Below, in pieces: positions 35,149-46,474 of a stretch of 64,000 nucleotides of DNA (the first letter of the stretch is position 1; every line of letters begins with the position of its first letter). Position numbers and translations under genes: made by a program. This stretch comes from Paracidovorax valerianellae. GTDB lineage: Bacteria; Pseudomonadota; Gammaproteobacteria; Burkholderiales; Burkholderiaceae_C. The stretch lies in contig NZ_FMZC01000010.1 in assembly GCF_900102625.1 (NCBI RefSeq), positions 1 to 64,000 of the forward strand. The letters are read 5' to 3'. The notes under the pieces are model-generated. The model had not been told where the DNA came from and ran no database searches. It saw nothing but the letters and a program-made list of their open reading frames with translations.

Positions 35149-35199
35149 CCTCCAGCGCATATACCACTAGGGTGGATTGCTATAAACTTTATAGCAATT
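35149..35199 (+). repeat. Dispersed extragenic repeat, copy c (reference orientation)
   Basis: Reads CCTCCAGCGC, then CCACTAGGGTGG (an inner dyad), then an 11-bp perfect hairpin ATTGCTATAAA-C-TTTATAGCAAT at 35176-35198. It lies just after the antiporter stop and may act as its 3' hairpin. Confidence 0.85.
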
Positions 35200-35322
35200 G
35201 GCGCAGCCGGGCTGGATGTTCAGCCAGCGGCGCAGGTGTCCGCTGTTCCTGCGCAGGCATCGCCTCTGCCGAGGACCCGGCGCGCGTGATCGCCGCCGTC
35301 CTCGTACGAGGCTCCTTGCCGG

Positions 35323-37215
35323 TCAGTCCGCTTCTTCGAACACCAGCGACGGCGTGGTCATGACCCGGGCCGTATCGCTGAGGCCCGTGATGACGTGGTT
35401 GGCGAAATAGCTGTTTTGCGTGTCTGGCTCCAGTGCTGCGACGGCGAGGTTGGCCAGCGGCTGGTTCAGTGGCACGTAGTAGCTGCCGGCGGGCACGTCG
35501 ATGGCCGTGCGCACGGTGGTCACGCGAACGCGGGTGATGTCCTGCTGGCCGGCGATGGCGCCGCGCACGTCTTGGCGGGCGCCTTCCTCGCGGCTGGTTT
35601 CCTGGTAGCTGTCGCTCAGGAGCGAGCCGGGCTCGGCCACGCGCATGACCTGCAGGCCGAGCAATTTGAGGCGCTCTGCCGCTTCGCCCGCCGTGGGCGA
35701 GAGCCAGTAGCCGCAGGGCCGGGTGCGCGACGCCACGGTGCGCAGTTCAAGCGATGAGTTCCAGTCCACGCGCACCGTGCGGTCGGCGCCGGTGGCCGGA
35801 TCCAGCATGACCAGGTCGCGCTGGCTGGCCGTCGGGCCGGCTTCGATGGCGATTTGTCCGCGGCAGGCCTGCGCCGCGGTGTCGCGCACCACGAACGAGC
35901 GCACCTGTTCGAGGTTGGCGGCACGTTCGGCCGTGCTGCGCAGCGCGCTGGACAGGGCTGTGACCTGGGCATGCACGCGGCGCTGGATGTCCAGCCGCCC
36001 GATGCCCACGCCGCGCGTCTCGATCAGCATGCTGACGGCGTTCTTGAGCCCGTTCACGTTGCGGCCGGTGTCGGGCTGCGTGCCGCCCATCGACACGCGG
36101 CGGTCCTGCGGATCGGTCGAGGTCGTGTAGTACCACTCGCTGGTGAGCCCCTGGCTTTGCAGCGCGGTCACCATGGGCGGGTGGTACCACTCGCGCGCCG
36201 CCTTGGTGAGGAACTCGGGCACGTTGGCGGTAGTGGCGTATTGCAGCAGGGCGTCGTACTTCTGGATGGCGCCGAACTTCTCCAGAAAGCGGCCCGCCAC
36301 GGTGTATTCATGCGCGTCCAGCACGGCGATGGGGCGGTAATCCCGCGTGATGCGCGCCAGGGCCTGCGCTTCGGGCGTGTTCAGCAGCAGGTGGTCGCGG
36401 TTCATGTCCACGCCATTGGCGGTGGCACGGGTGCCGGCTTCGGCGCCGTCCGGATTGGCTCTCGGCACGATCACCACGTTGATGCGGTCCAGCAACGGTT
36501 CCAGCAGGCCTTGCGACAGTTCGCGGGCCATCACCAGCAGCGCTTCACCGCCCGCGGGCTCGTCACCATGCTGCTGGCCGATCAGCAGCACCGTGGGCTT
36601 GCCGCTCGCATCCAGGCTGGCGATGTCGGTGCCGGGCGCGTGCGTGAGTACCAGCGCCTGCAGCGGCGTGCCGCGCTGCGATTGGCCCAGGTCGAGCACG
36701 GTGGCCTTCGTGGCGCCTTGCGCCGTCGAGGCCAGTTGCTGCAGCCATTGGGAGGCTTCGGCGTTGGTGGTGAACGCGCGGCGGCCTTCGGCCAGGCCAG
36801 GGGTGTCGTAGTGGACTGAAGGCGCCGGGAATCGGGCCGCCACGGCGGCGCTGTAGGGCAGGTCGGCCGGCGGTGCCGTCGCAGCAGCCGGTGCAGGGAC
36901 GGGCGTGGTGGGCTCCGCGCTGGGAATGATCGGGGTGGAGGTGACCGGCGAGGTCACGACCTCGGCGCGCTGCGTGCCGAGCGGCGGCGGAACGACGCGG
37001 GCGGCCTGGGGACGGGGCGCTGCCGGCACCGTGGCCTTGGGCGGCGCCGAGGAGGGCCAGGGCGGCAGCGGAGTGCTGCCGCACGCCGCCAGCAGGGCCG
37101 ACGCCAGCACCGCGCTGCAAGTCCCCAGAAAGCGCGTCTTCGGGGGCTCTGCGCCGGCAAAGCCGGCCGTGGGGGGTGAAGAAAGCGCGCTGCGTTGGAT
37201 AAGGGGCTGTTTCAT
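35323..37215 (-). CDS. M14-family zinc carboxypeptidase-like lipoprotein
   Basis: 630 residues. A hydrophobic N-terminal segment ends in the lipobox LLAAC with C45 as lipidation site, followed by a long Pro/Ala-rich linker to about 118. The peptidase domain has the M14 zinc ligands H216 and E219 (GQQHGDEPAGGE) and H302 (VLDAHEY), the DMNRDH substrate motif at about 270 and a glutamate in MLIETRGVG as possible catalytic base. The C-terminal part is beta-rich and of unknown fold. The protein probably sits on the membrane in the periplasm and trims peptides. It is a single-gene unit, with the antiporter gene convergent to it. Confidence 0.85.
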   Translation of the reverse strand: MKQPLIQRSALSSPPTAGFAGAEPPKTRFLGTCSAVLASALLAACGSTPLPPWPSSAPPKATVPAAPRPQAARVVPPPLGTQRAEVVTSPVTSTPIIPSAEPTTPVPAPAAATAPPADLPYSAAVAARFPAPSVHYDTPGLAEGRRAFTTNAEASQWLQQLASTAQGATKATVLDLGQSQRGTPLQALVLTHAPGTDIASLDASGKPTVLLIGQQHGDEPAGGEALLVMARELSQGLLEPLLDRINVVIVPRANPDGAEAGTRATANGVDMNRDHLLLNTPEAQALARITRDYRPIAVLDAHEYTVAGRFLEKFGAIQKYDALLQYATTANVPEFLTKAAREWYHPPMVTALQSQGLTSEWYYTTSTDPQDRRVSMGGTQPDTGRNVNGLKNAVSMLIETRGVGIGRLDIQRRVHAQVTALSSALRSTAERAANLEQVRSFVVRDTAAQACRGQIAIEAGPTASQRDLVMLDPATGADRTVRVDWNSSLELRTVASRTRPCGYWLSPTAGEAAERLKLLGLQVMRVAEPGSLLSDSYQETSREEGARQDVRGAIAGQQDITRVRVTTVRTAIDVPAGSYYVPLNQPLANLAVAALEPDTQNSYFANHVITGLSDTARVMTTPSLVFEEAD

Positions 37216-37377
37216 GGTCTGGGGTCCGGCCGAGGGCCTGCAGTGACTGGCCGCGCGATGTTACCCGGCGTTGCAAGCCCGGCGTGTCGGTCAAAAGCGC
37301 TGCCGTGAACGGGCGATCAGGTTTTTGCCCGCGCGGGCTGCCGCGTCCTTGCCGTCGCCGAAGGGGCTTGCGGCGGC

Positions 37378-38412
37378 TCAGGGCGTGGCGGGTGTCGGCA
37401 GGCGCAGCAGGGCGCGCACGAAGCCGTGGTCCGAACGGGAGCGGTCGCGCCCCTCGTGCAGGTGGTCATTGAAGTAATCGACGCGCCGCACGTCCCCGGC
37501 GCTGGCGGCGGACCGGGCGTTCGGCACGAACTCTTCGCTGACGAGGATCTGGTCCAGCACCGCAGGCATGCCCTGGTGGATGTGGGAATAGGCCACGTCC
37601 TTCTTCAGTGCGGCATCGCCTTGCACGTCGTAGGCGTTGTACAGCGCCACATCGCGGGCGCTGCGGTCGTAGGCGACCTCGGTGGTGGCGCAGATGAGCT
37701 GCGTGGTCACGCTGTCGGGCGTGTCGTTGAAATCGCCCATCACGATCAGCGGCACATCGGTGCGCTGCAGCAGATCGACGACGAGGCAGCGCAGCGCGGT
37801 GGCCTCCACGCCTCTCATGATGAGCGAGCGCAGCGACGCCAGAGCCGCCACCTTGCGGTCGTCGCGGTCTTCGAGGGGTTGCCCGAGGGCATCGAGCAGA
37901 AACTTGGGGCGCTTGGATTTGAGGTGCGCGGTGACCACGTTGACGGTCTGGCCGTGCTTCATGCGCAAGGTCGCCAGCAGGGGCGGGCGCTCGAACCGGT
38001 GGTGGACGCCCAGGCCGGGCACTTCGACCGCCAGCGCAGGCGGAAACTCAGCAATGGATTGCAGCGATTCGACGCGCAGCCGAGTCGCCAGGCCCACCCG
38101 GGGCGTGCCCTGGGCGCCGTGCGACGCTCCGCCGTTCTCGGCGCCCGGCACGCTCACGAAGTCGTAGCGCAGGCCGCTGCGGCCGATGGCCGACTGGAAA
38201 GCCTGTTCGTCCCACACCTCCTGAACGGCGAGCACGTCGGCATTCAGCGTGCGGATGCGGCCGCCCAGCCAGTCGATCTTGCGTTCGAACTCGGCCTGGG
38301 TGTAGGCGTCTTGATTGGGGTAGAACACCCGCCCGGGCAGGGCGAGGTTCAGGGTGTTGCAGGTGGACACCAGCAAGGTGTCCATCGGCCGCACGGGATC
38401 GGCAGGGCGCAT
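37378..38412 (-). CDS. Endonuclease/exonuclease/phosphatase family protein
   Basis: 344 residues. The metal-dependent EEP fold is shown by the ordered motifs CNTLNL near the start, VQEVWDE (catalytic Glu), TAHLKSKRP, GDFNDTPDS, and RSDHGFVRALL at the end (catalytic His). Members cut phosphodiesters in DNA, sphingomyelin or inositol phosphates; without further domains the substrate is unknown. No signal peptide is visible. It lies downstream of rhlE on the same strand with about 60 bases between them, so co-transcription is possible. Confidence 0.85.
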   Translation of the reverse strand: MRPADPVRPMDTLLVSTCNTLNLALPGRVFYPNQDAYTQAEFERKIDWLGGRIRTLNADVLAVQEVWDEQAFQSAIGRSGLRYDFVSVPGAENGGASHGAQGTPRVGLATRLRVESLQSIAEFPPALAVEVPGLGVHHRFERPPLLATLRMKHGQTVNVVTAHLKSKRPKFLLDALGQPLEDRDDRKVAALASLRSLIMRGVEATALRCLVVDLLQRTDVPLIVMGDFNDTPDSVTTQLICATTEVAYDRSARDVALYNAYDVQGDAALKKDVAYSHIHQGMPAVLDQILVSEEFVPNARSAASAGDVRRVDYFNDHLHEGRDRSRSDHGFVRALLRLPTPATP

Positions 38413-38474
38413 GCGTTCCTCGTTCAGGACCGGGTTGCCGCCATACCGCCGTGCATCGTAACGGGTCTAGGAGC

Positions 38475-40325
38475 TCAGCGGCCGTAGCCGCCACCGCCAC
38501 CGCTGCGTGGGCCGCCGCGCGAGCCGCCGCCGGAGTTGCCGCGGTTGCCGCCACCGCCACCACCGTAGCCGCCACCACCGCCGCCGCCACCGCTGCGATA
38601 GCCGCCACCACCACGGCGGCCGGAGCCTGCCATGCTGTCCACGCTGGTGCGCATAGGGTCTGGCTGTCCGCCGCCGGCACCGGCATGGCGCGGGGCGCCG
38701 AGATGGCCACCCGTCTGCGTGCCCAGGTGCGCGTTTTCGCGGCGTGGCTGGCCATCGTCGAAGCGATTGCCACCGCCGTTGTTGCCGCCGCCGTTGCCAC
38801 CGTTACCGCCACCGGGACCCCGGCCGCCGCGGCCGGAGGCCTGCGCGCCCGGTCCACGGGGATTGCCGCCAGGACCACCGGCACGCGGGCCATTGCCGCC
38901 GCGACCACGCGGGCCGCCACCGTTGCCGCCGCCTTCGCCAGCCGCAGAGCGGGCTCCGCCGCCTGCCGCACCGCGTGCGCCACCACCACCGCCAGCGGGC
39001 TTGCCGCCACGCTCGCCGCCGCCACCGCCACCCTGGGTAGCCTTGTTCGTGCGGATGCGGTCCATCATTTCGCTGCGGGCGGCCTTGGCGGCCGCCTGCA
39101 TGACTTCGCGGCTCGGGGGCTTGCCTGCGCCGCCCCAGATCGTCTGGCGACCCATGGCGATGGGCTCGGCCTTTTCTCCGGGTTCGGGGCCGAAGCCTTC
39201 CAGAATCTGGACCGGAATCTCCTGCTTGGTGAAGCGTTCGATGTCCATCATGAAACCTTCTTCGTCCATGCAGACCAGGCTCACGGCCTGGCCGCTGGCG
39301 CCCGCGCGGCCGGTGCGGCCGATGCGGTGGACGTAGTCTTCCGACACGTTCGGGATTTCATAGTTGACGACGTGCGGCAGCTCGTCGATGTCGATGCCGC
39401 GGGCCGCGATGTCGGTGGCCACCAGAGCGCGGATGTCGCCGCTCTTGAAGCCGGCCAGGGCCTGCGTGCGGGCGCTCTGGCTCTTGTTGCCGTGCAGCGC
39501 CATGGCGTTGACGCCGTTCTTGGTCAGGAACTCGGCCACGTTGTTGGCGCCGAACTTGGTGCGCGTGAACACCAGCACCTGGCTCCAGTCGTGCTCCTGG
39601 ATGATGTGCAGCAGCACTTGCTTTTTCTTGCCGCGGCCCACGGGGTGGATCACCTGGGTGATGCGCTGCACCGTGGTGTTGCGCGGCGTGACCTGGATGC
39701 TCTGCGGGTTCTTGAGCAGCGTGTTGGCCAGTTCGCGGATTTCATCGCTGAACGTGGCCGAGAACAGCAGGCTCTGCTTGTCCTTGGGCACCAGGGCGAG
39801 GATCTTCTTCACGTCGTGGATGAAGCCCATGTCCAGCATGCGGTCGGCCTCGTCGAGCACGAGGATCTCGACCGTGGACAGGTCCAGGAAACCCTGTTGC
39901 TGCAGGTCCAGCAGGCGGCCTGGCGTGGCCACCAGCACGTCGACGCCGCGCTTGATGCGGTCGATCTGCGGGTTCATGCCCACGCCGCCGAACACGACGG
40001 TGGAGGAGATGTCGACGTATTTGCCGTATTCGCGCACGGATTCTTCGACCTGGGCGGCCAGTTCACGCGTGGGGGTGAGCACCAGGGCGCGCACGCCCTT
40101 GCCACCGAACTTGCTCTTGGGAGCGGTGCCCTGCGAGAGGCGGTGCAGCATGGGCAGGGTGAAAGCGGCGGTCTTGCCGGTGCCGGTCTGTGCGCCGGCG
40201 AGCAGATCGTGGCCCTCGAGCACTGCCGGGATGGCCTGTGCCTGGATGGGGGTCGGGGTTTCGTAACCCTGTTCGTGCACGGCCTTCAGAATGGCTGGGG
40301 CCAGATTCAGTTCGTCAAAGTTCAT
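38475..40325 (-). CDS. rhlE: DEAD-box RNA helicase, RhlE type, with long glycine-rich tail
   Basis: 616 residues. All core motifs are present: Q motif [18 protein letters not shown] at 45-52, [12 protein letters not shown] near 155, SAT, and [10 protein letters not shown]. After about residue 420 the tail is glycine/arginine/asparagine-rich, with runs such as [11 protein letters not shown] and [20 protein letters not shown], the type that binds RNA and supports condensates in other helicases. RhlE enzymes unwind rRNA and mRNA duplexes during ribosome assembly, cold growth and RNA decay. The tail is longer than in enteric RhlE. The low-complexity DNA here is the source of the false long open frames on the other strand. 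Confidence 0.93.
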   Translation of the reverse strand: MNFDELNLAPAILKAVHEQGYETPTPIQAQAIPAVLEGHDLLAGAQTGTGKTAAFTLPMLHRLSQGTAPKSKFGGKGVRALVLTPTRELAAQVEESVREYGKYVDISSTVVFGGVGMNPQIDRIKRGVDVLVATPGRLLDLQQQGFLDLSTVEILVLDEADRMLDMGFIHDVKKILALVPKDKQSLLFSATFSDEIRELANTLLKNPQSIQVTPRNTTVQRITQVIHPVGRGKKKQVLLHIIQEHDWSQVLVFTRTKFGANNVAEFLTKNGVNAMALHGNKSQSARTQALAGFKSGDIRALVATDIAARGIDIDELPHVVNYEIPNVSEDYVHRIGRTGRAGASGQAVSLVCMDEEGFMMDIERFTKQEIPVQILEGFGPEPGEKAEPIAMGRQTIWGGAGKPPSREVMQAAAKAARSEMMDRIRTNKATQGGGGGGERGGKPAGGGGGARGAAGGGARSAAGEGGGNGGGPRGRGGNGPRAGGPGGNPRGPGAQASGRGGRGPGGGNGGNGGGNNGGGNRFDDGQPRRENAHLGTQTGGHLGAPRHAGAGGGQPDPMRTSVDSMAGSGRRGGGGYRSGGGGGGGGYGGGGGGNRGNSGGGSRGGPRSGGGGGYGR

Positions 40326-40786
40326 TCAAGGAAACGCCCTGTCCGGGCGCTGGGGGCATCGGCCTGTCGCGAGACCCGTGGGGCTGCGGCCAGTCAAGGC
40401 AGATGGGATTCACGAATGGGAGCCAGAACACCGCTTGGCGGCTTCCTCGTCCCCAGCAGGTTGCTGAGGCCACCGATCACTGGAGCCGGTGGCTGGGCGC
40501 TATTGTGGCACGAGATGCCCGCTGGCGGTCCAAGGCTTTACACGGCGCGCTCGTGGCCTGGTCTGCATGGGCCCGACCCGAAGGGCCCGCCAGGGCTCGT
40601 TCGACGCGTCTGGCGACGGCATGCAGAATGCCGGCTGAACTGTCGCATGGGCACCGCGTTGCGGGGTTGCCGCAAGCTCCGCGGCCAAAGCATCCGATAA
40701 TCCCACCGAACGCGCTTGTCCGGCGGGCCTCCCCGGCCGCTCTCGCATCTCCGGCAGCGCAGCCCCCATCTAAGGAAAGAAAGCCA
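40326..40786. other. Divergent intergenic region between rhlE and ettA
   Basis: 461 bases with no gene. A GCCACCG / CGGTGGC stem (40469-40493, 11-base loop) lies on the rhlE leader side and may belong to a long 5' untranslated region. GATAAT at 40696-40701 is a possible -10 for ettA without a good -35. Nothing else is recognised. Confidence 0.4.
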
Positions 40787-42448
<1,662 letters not shown>

Positions 42449-42499
42449 GCAACAACCCGTTAGGATTGCCGCTGCAGCTGCTTTTTTCGCCCCCCCAAC

Positions 42500-44953
42500 A
42501 TGTCCCTGTCCGCGTCCCGGTCCAGAACGGTCTTTCGTGCCTGCGTCGTCAACGCGGTGCGGCAGGGCGAGGCATTGATGGGCCGGCTGACCAGCGTGAC
42601 CCAGGGCGCGCTGGCCAGCGATGAGTCGAACGAGCGCAACATCCAGCAGCGCACGGTTTTGGCCGATGCGATGCGGCTGATCAAGCAGCACGAGGACACC
42701 CTGGCCAAGGCCTACCCGATGGCACTGCTCGAGGTGTTCGCGGAAGGGCCTGCACCCTCCAGCGCACGGGCCCGATCGGGCGACGAAACGGGCATCGACT
42801 TCGGCGAGCTGTCGCTGATGGATGAGTCCGAAGTGCTGGCCCAGGTCGAGCTGTCGCGCGCGCAGCAGATCGCGGTGCACGCGACCGAGGCCACGCTGGC
42901 AGAGCTCAACACGCTCGTGAGCTCGGCGCAGGGCCTGCAGCGCGTGCAGCCCGAACGCAACCCGCTGCGCCCTGAAAACTACATTCGCGCCCTTCAGCAG
43001 GTGGTGGGCGAAACGGGCGTTTCCGCCGAAATCCGTCAGGTGTGGATGGCGCACATGCGCAAGGTGCTGGGCGACGAGCTGGTCGCGGTCTACAAGGCCG
43101 CCGCCCAGAGCTTGCGAGACAACGGCATCGCGCCCGTGGGCTATGCCGTCGCGGGGCAGGCGGGCCAGGGCATGGGGCGTTCGACCGGCTATGGCGGCGC
43201 GGGCCACCCCAGTAGCCATGGCGGCGGGTACGGCCCGCAGTCTTCGATGCACGGCAGCCCCATGAGCGGCTACGGCGGCCCGAACGCCAGCCAGTACGGA
43301 AGCCCGTACGCCAGCCAATATGCCAGCCAATATGGCGGGATGGGTGGCGGCGGTGGCGGCCCGGTATCCATGGGCGTGCCGCTGGCCCCCGAGGCCGAAG
43401 AGGCCTTGCTGACCGTCGGCATGCTGCGCCAGATGCTCGCCAGCTCGGGCGATGCGCTGGCCTACGGCATGGCGCCTGCGGCCGCGTTCGGCGCGGTGCC
43501 GTCGTCCCAGCAGGGCGCCTGGGTCGAGGCCCGCAACGGCGGCCCCGTCAGTTCGCAGATGGGGCCTGGCGGATCGGACTATTTCCCGCCCAGCAGTGCG
43601 GCAGCGGCCGAGGCGATGGAAGACATCGCCCAGCTGGAGCGGCTGGTGGGCCGGCTTGCTGGCAGCCAGCCGGCGGCGCTGGCACCGTGGGCCGGCGCGG
43701 GCGGCGCGCCGATGGCGGTGCACGGCGTGGCCCCAGTGGTTGCAGTGCCTGCCCCTGCGCCCTCGCCATCGCGCACGGCCACCGAAGTGGTGAGCCGCAT
43801 GATGGACAACATTGCCCAGGACAACCGGCTGCCGCAGCCGATCCAGCGGGCCGTGCAGAACCTGCGCCCCGCCATCAAGCAACTCGTGCGGCACGACCGC
43901 CGGTTCTTCACCGATGAAAAGCACCCTGCGCGCCGCCTGCTGGACGAGCTGACGCAGCGCGCGGTGGGTTTTGAATCCGAATCCGACCCCGGCTTCGACC
44001 GCTTCATGCGGCTCGTGGACGAGGCGGTGAGCCACCTGGCCACCAGCGAGAGCCAGGACGCCGACACCTTCGCCACGGTGCTCACCGCGCTGGAATCAGC
44101 CTGGGCGTCGCAAGAGCGCCAGATACGCGAGGCGCAAGAGGCCGAGCGGCAGGCCGCCCTGCGCGTGCAGCGGCGCGAAGCGCTGTCCAAGCGCATCGCG
44201 GCCGACATCCGCGCGCTGGCAGGGGCGGCGCAGGTGCCGCAGGACATTCTCGATTTCGCGGCCGGCCCTTGGGCCGACGTGGTGGCGCTGGCCCAGATGG
44301 ACCAGCCCGGCAGCGACGACGGCGACCCCGGCGGCTACCTGGCGCTGGTGCCCGAACTGTTCTGGGTTGCCCAGCCCGACCTGGCGGCGGCCGAGCCGGA
44401 CCGCCTGGGCGGCATAGTCACCCGCATGCTCGGCACGGTGCGACAGGGGCTCGACAGCGTGGGCCATGCCGAGGACATGGCCAGCACGGTGCTGGAGCGC
44501 ATCGCCAGCCTGCACCAGACGGCCATGGAGCGGGCGGCCAGCCTGGCGCTGGACCCCGCCAACGCCCCGGCCGACGAGCCCGACAGCATGGAAACGATCG
44601 TGCCGCCGGAGTCGCTCTACGGCTCGCTGCACGAGCCCGGCGTGGCCGACGAAAGCGAGACGACGCAGTCCGGCGCCGATGCTGCGGCGGCCGAGTTTCC
44701 AATGGGCATCTGGGTGGAGCTCATCAGCAACCAGCGCGCGGTGCATACGCAGCTCACCTGGTGCAGCCCGCACAACACGCTGTTCCTTTTCACGGCGGCC
44801 GACGGCAGCACGCAGTCCATGACGCGGCGCATGCGCGACAAGCTCACTGCCGAAGGCGCGCTGCGTGTGCTGCCCGGCCCGCCGCCTTCGGTGGTGGCCC
44901 AGGCCCGTGCTCAGCGCGGCAGCAAGGGCGCCAAGGCGGTCAGGCCGCGCTAG
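42500..44953 (+). CDS. DUF1631 family protein
   Basis: 817 residues, 51 bases after ettA on the same strand. The family pattern is a helical N-terminal half (MRLIKQHEDTLAKAYPMALL, LRPENYIRALQQVV), a variable glycine/serine/tyrosine-rich section (YGSPYASQYASQYGG at about 270-290), a second helical part (LRPAIKQLVRHDRRFFTDEK, HPARRLLDEL) and a C-terminal PilZ-like end (MGIWVELISN...AVHTQLTWCSP, LFLFTAADGSTQSMTRRMRD). The function of DUF1631 proteins is not established; the end suggests a cyclic-di-GMP-linked or PilZ-related fold, by inference only. Confidence 0.85.
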   Translation: MSLSASRSRTVFRACVVNAVRQGEALMGRLTSVTQGALASDESNERNIQQRTVLADAMRLIKQHEDTLAKAYPMALLEVFAEGPAPSSARARSGDETGIDFGELSLMDESEVLAQVELSRAQQIAVHATEATLAELNTLVSSAQGLQRVQPERNPLRPENYIRALQQVVGETGVSAEIRQVWMAHMRKVLGDELVAVYKAAAQSLRDNGIAPVGYAVAGQAGQGMGRSTGYGGAGHPSSHGGGYGPQSSMHGSPMSGYGGPNASQYGSPYASQYASQYGGMGGGGGGPVSMGVPLAPEAEEALLTVGMLRQMLASSGDALAYGMAPAAAFGAVPSSQQGAWVEARNGGPVSSQMGPGGSDYFPPSSAAAAEAMEDIAQLERLVGRLAGSQPAALAPWAGAGGAPMAVHGVAPVVAVPAPAPSPSRTATEVVSRMMDNIAQDNRLPQPIQRAVQNLRPAIKQLVRHDRRFFTDEKHPARRLLDELTQRAVGFESESDPGFDRFMRLVDEAVSHLATSESQDADTFATVLTALESAWASQERQIREAQEAERQAALRVQRREALSKRIAADIRALAGAAQVPQDILDFAAGPWADVVALAQMDQPGSDDGDPGGYLALVPELFWVAQPDLAAAEPDRLGGIVTRMLGTVRQGLDSVGHAEDMASTVLERIASLHQTAMERAASLALDPANAPADEPDSMETIVPPESLYGSLHEPGVADESETTQSGADAAAAEFPMGIWVELISNQRAVHTQLTWCSPHNTLFLFTAADGSTQSMTRRMRDKLTAEGALRVLPGPPPSVVAQARAQRGSKGAKAVRPR

Positions 44954-44995
44954 GCGCCGACCTGCGGCCGGGCTTGCCCAGCGGCCAGCGGATTT

Positions 44996-46474
44996 TCAGA
45001 CAGTGGCATCCGCCGAAGGTCCGGTGGGCGCAGCAGCGGAGGCATCGGGCGCAGCAGGCGCCACTTTTGATCCCACCGCCGTGCCTGCGCCTGCCCCGGT
45101 CCCAACGCCTGAACCTGAAACGGTCCCCGTCCGCAGTTTCTTGCGCACCAGATGGATGTGGTTGCGCAGCGCATACAGCTCATCCGCATACGACAGCGGC
45201 ACGCTCACTTTTTCGACCTGCGCTTCCAGCCGGTCGAGGGATTCGCGCAGCGCCTCGGGGGCGGTCTGCCCGGCGTCCATTTCGTCCTCGATCTCGCGCA
45301 GGCGGCCATACCAGCGGAACACGCGCGAGCGCACGCGGAACTGGTACAGCGGTGGCACCACGCGCGACAGCGGCAGCATGGCGGCCAGCAAGATGCCCAG
45401 CACCAGCCACATGCGCTCGATCAGGTTGGCCAGCCAGAAGGGCAGGTAGCGCTGCAGCAGCGGCGCGGGCTCGTTGATGGCGCGCTCGCCTTCGGCGGCG
45501 ATGGGCAGCTCGCTGTGGCGGGTGCTCGGAAACTCCCGCGCCCGGTTGAACCAGCCCGCGCTGCCGTGCAGCGTCTGCGCGTTCTGCGCGAACAGTTGCA
45601 GCAGCGCCGGGTGGGTGCCCTCGCGCGCCAGCAGCGACGTGGTCGAGGCCACCAGGCGCACGTCGCTGGGCGGTACGTTGGCGGCCAGGTCCACCACGCC
45701 GCGTGGCAGCGTCACGGGCGTGAGGAACGGAAAGCGCCGCCCGTAGGCCTCGTGCTGCGGAAAGTCCATGAGCCGCACGCCCGGCGTCTGCAGCAGCATC
45801 TGCACCATGAGCGATTGCGGGGCCGAGGCAAACACCAGCGCGTCGATCCGGCCTGCCAGAAATTCCACGGTGGCCGGCGTCTGCCCCAGCTCGGACAGCC
45901 GCAGCGCCTTGGGTTCCATGCGGTTGGCCTCCAGCAGCTTTTCCATCAGCGTGGGCACGCCGCTGCCGGCCGTGCCCACGTTCACGCGCAGGCCATGCAG
46001 TTGCGCCAGGCTGTCGAGCCGGCCGCTTTTGACGATGCGCCGGGCCGCGTCCGTGCGGTAGAAGATCCACACCGGCTCCACGAACAGGCTGCCCAGCGAT
46101 TCCAGCGCGCCGGTGTCTTCGGGTCGCAGCTCGCCGGTGCCGCCCTGCACGAACGCCAGGTCGGCTTCGCCGCTGCGCAGCAGCTGCAGGTTGGCCGACG
46201 AGCCTTCCGTCTCGCGCAGCACGACCTCGATGCCGTCGGCCGCCAGCGCCTTCTGGTAGCGCTGGCCGAAGTCCGCGTACGCGCTTTGCGCGGGGCCCGT
46301 GGCCAGGGTGACGCGCTTCGGGGGCGCGGGCTGCAGCCACCAGTACGCCAGCACCAGCAGGCCCACGGCCAGAAAGGCGAGCGGCCCGGCGGAGAGGATC
46401 AGGTCGCGCACGTTGAGCAGCGCGGTGTGCACCCGGCGCGTGACGGTGCGGGAGCGGGCGGCGAGGGCGTTCAT
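44996..46474 (-). CDS. TAXI-family TRAP-type solute-binding protein, membrane-anchored
   Basis: 492 residues from ATG 46474, which overlaps the preceding stop as ATGA. A membrane segment lies at about 20-40 (GPLAFLAVGLLVLAYWWL), followed by the binding domain (VTLATGPAQSAYADFGQRYQ, SGEADLAFVQGGTGEL, LRVNVGTAGSGVPTLMEKLL) and a second membrane helix at about 350-370 with a cytosolic coiled C-terminus. TAXI proteins bind small organic anions for TRAP transporters, but no TRAP permease gene is adjacent, so it may act as a sensor or pair with a distant permease. A Gly/Ala/Pro-rich C-terminal tail follows the coil. Confidence 0.85.
   Translation of the reverse strand: MNALAARSRTVTRRVHTALLNVRDLILSAGPLAFLAVGLLVLAYWWLQPAPPKRVTLATGPAQSAYADFGQRYQKALAADGIEVVLRETEGSSANLQLLRSGEADLAFVQGGTGELRPEDTGALESLGSLFVEPVWIFYRTDAARRIVKSGRLDSLAQLHGLRVNVGTAGSGVPTLMEKLLEANRMEPKALRLSELGQTPATVEFLAGRIDALVFASAPQSLMVQMLLQTPGVRLMDFPQHEAYGRRFPFLTPVTLPRGVVDLAANVPPSDVRLVASTTSLLAREGTHPALLQLFAQNAQTLHGSAGWFNRAREFPSTRHSELPIAAEGERAINEPAPLLQRYLPFWLANLIERMWLVLGILLAAMLPLSRVVPPLYQFRVRSRVFRWYGRLREIEDEMDAGQTAPEALRESLDRLEAQVEKVSVPLSYADELYALRNHIHLVRKKLRTGTVSGSGVGTGAGAGTAVGSKVAPAAPDASAAAPTGPSADATV

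Noticed and set aside
37327-37338. GCCCGCGCGGGC next to T5 as a terminator
   Set aside because: The T-run precedes the palindrome on the plus strand and becomes an A-run on the minus strand, where the gene lies; the palindrome also leaves little loop.
38475-39050. Repetitive DNA in the rhlE tail, considered as CRISPR-like or tandem repeats
   Set aside because: Repeats are irregular Gly/Arg codon runs inside an intact helicase frame; no constant repeats with unique spacers.
42449-42499. Terminator between ettA and the DUF1631 gene
   Set aside because: A T-run follows GCTGCAGCTGC, but the possible stem is only 4-5 bp with too small a loop.
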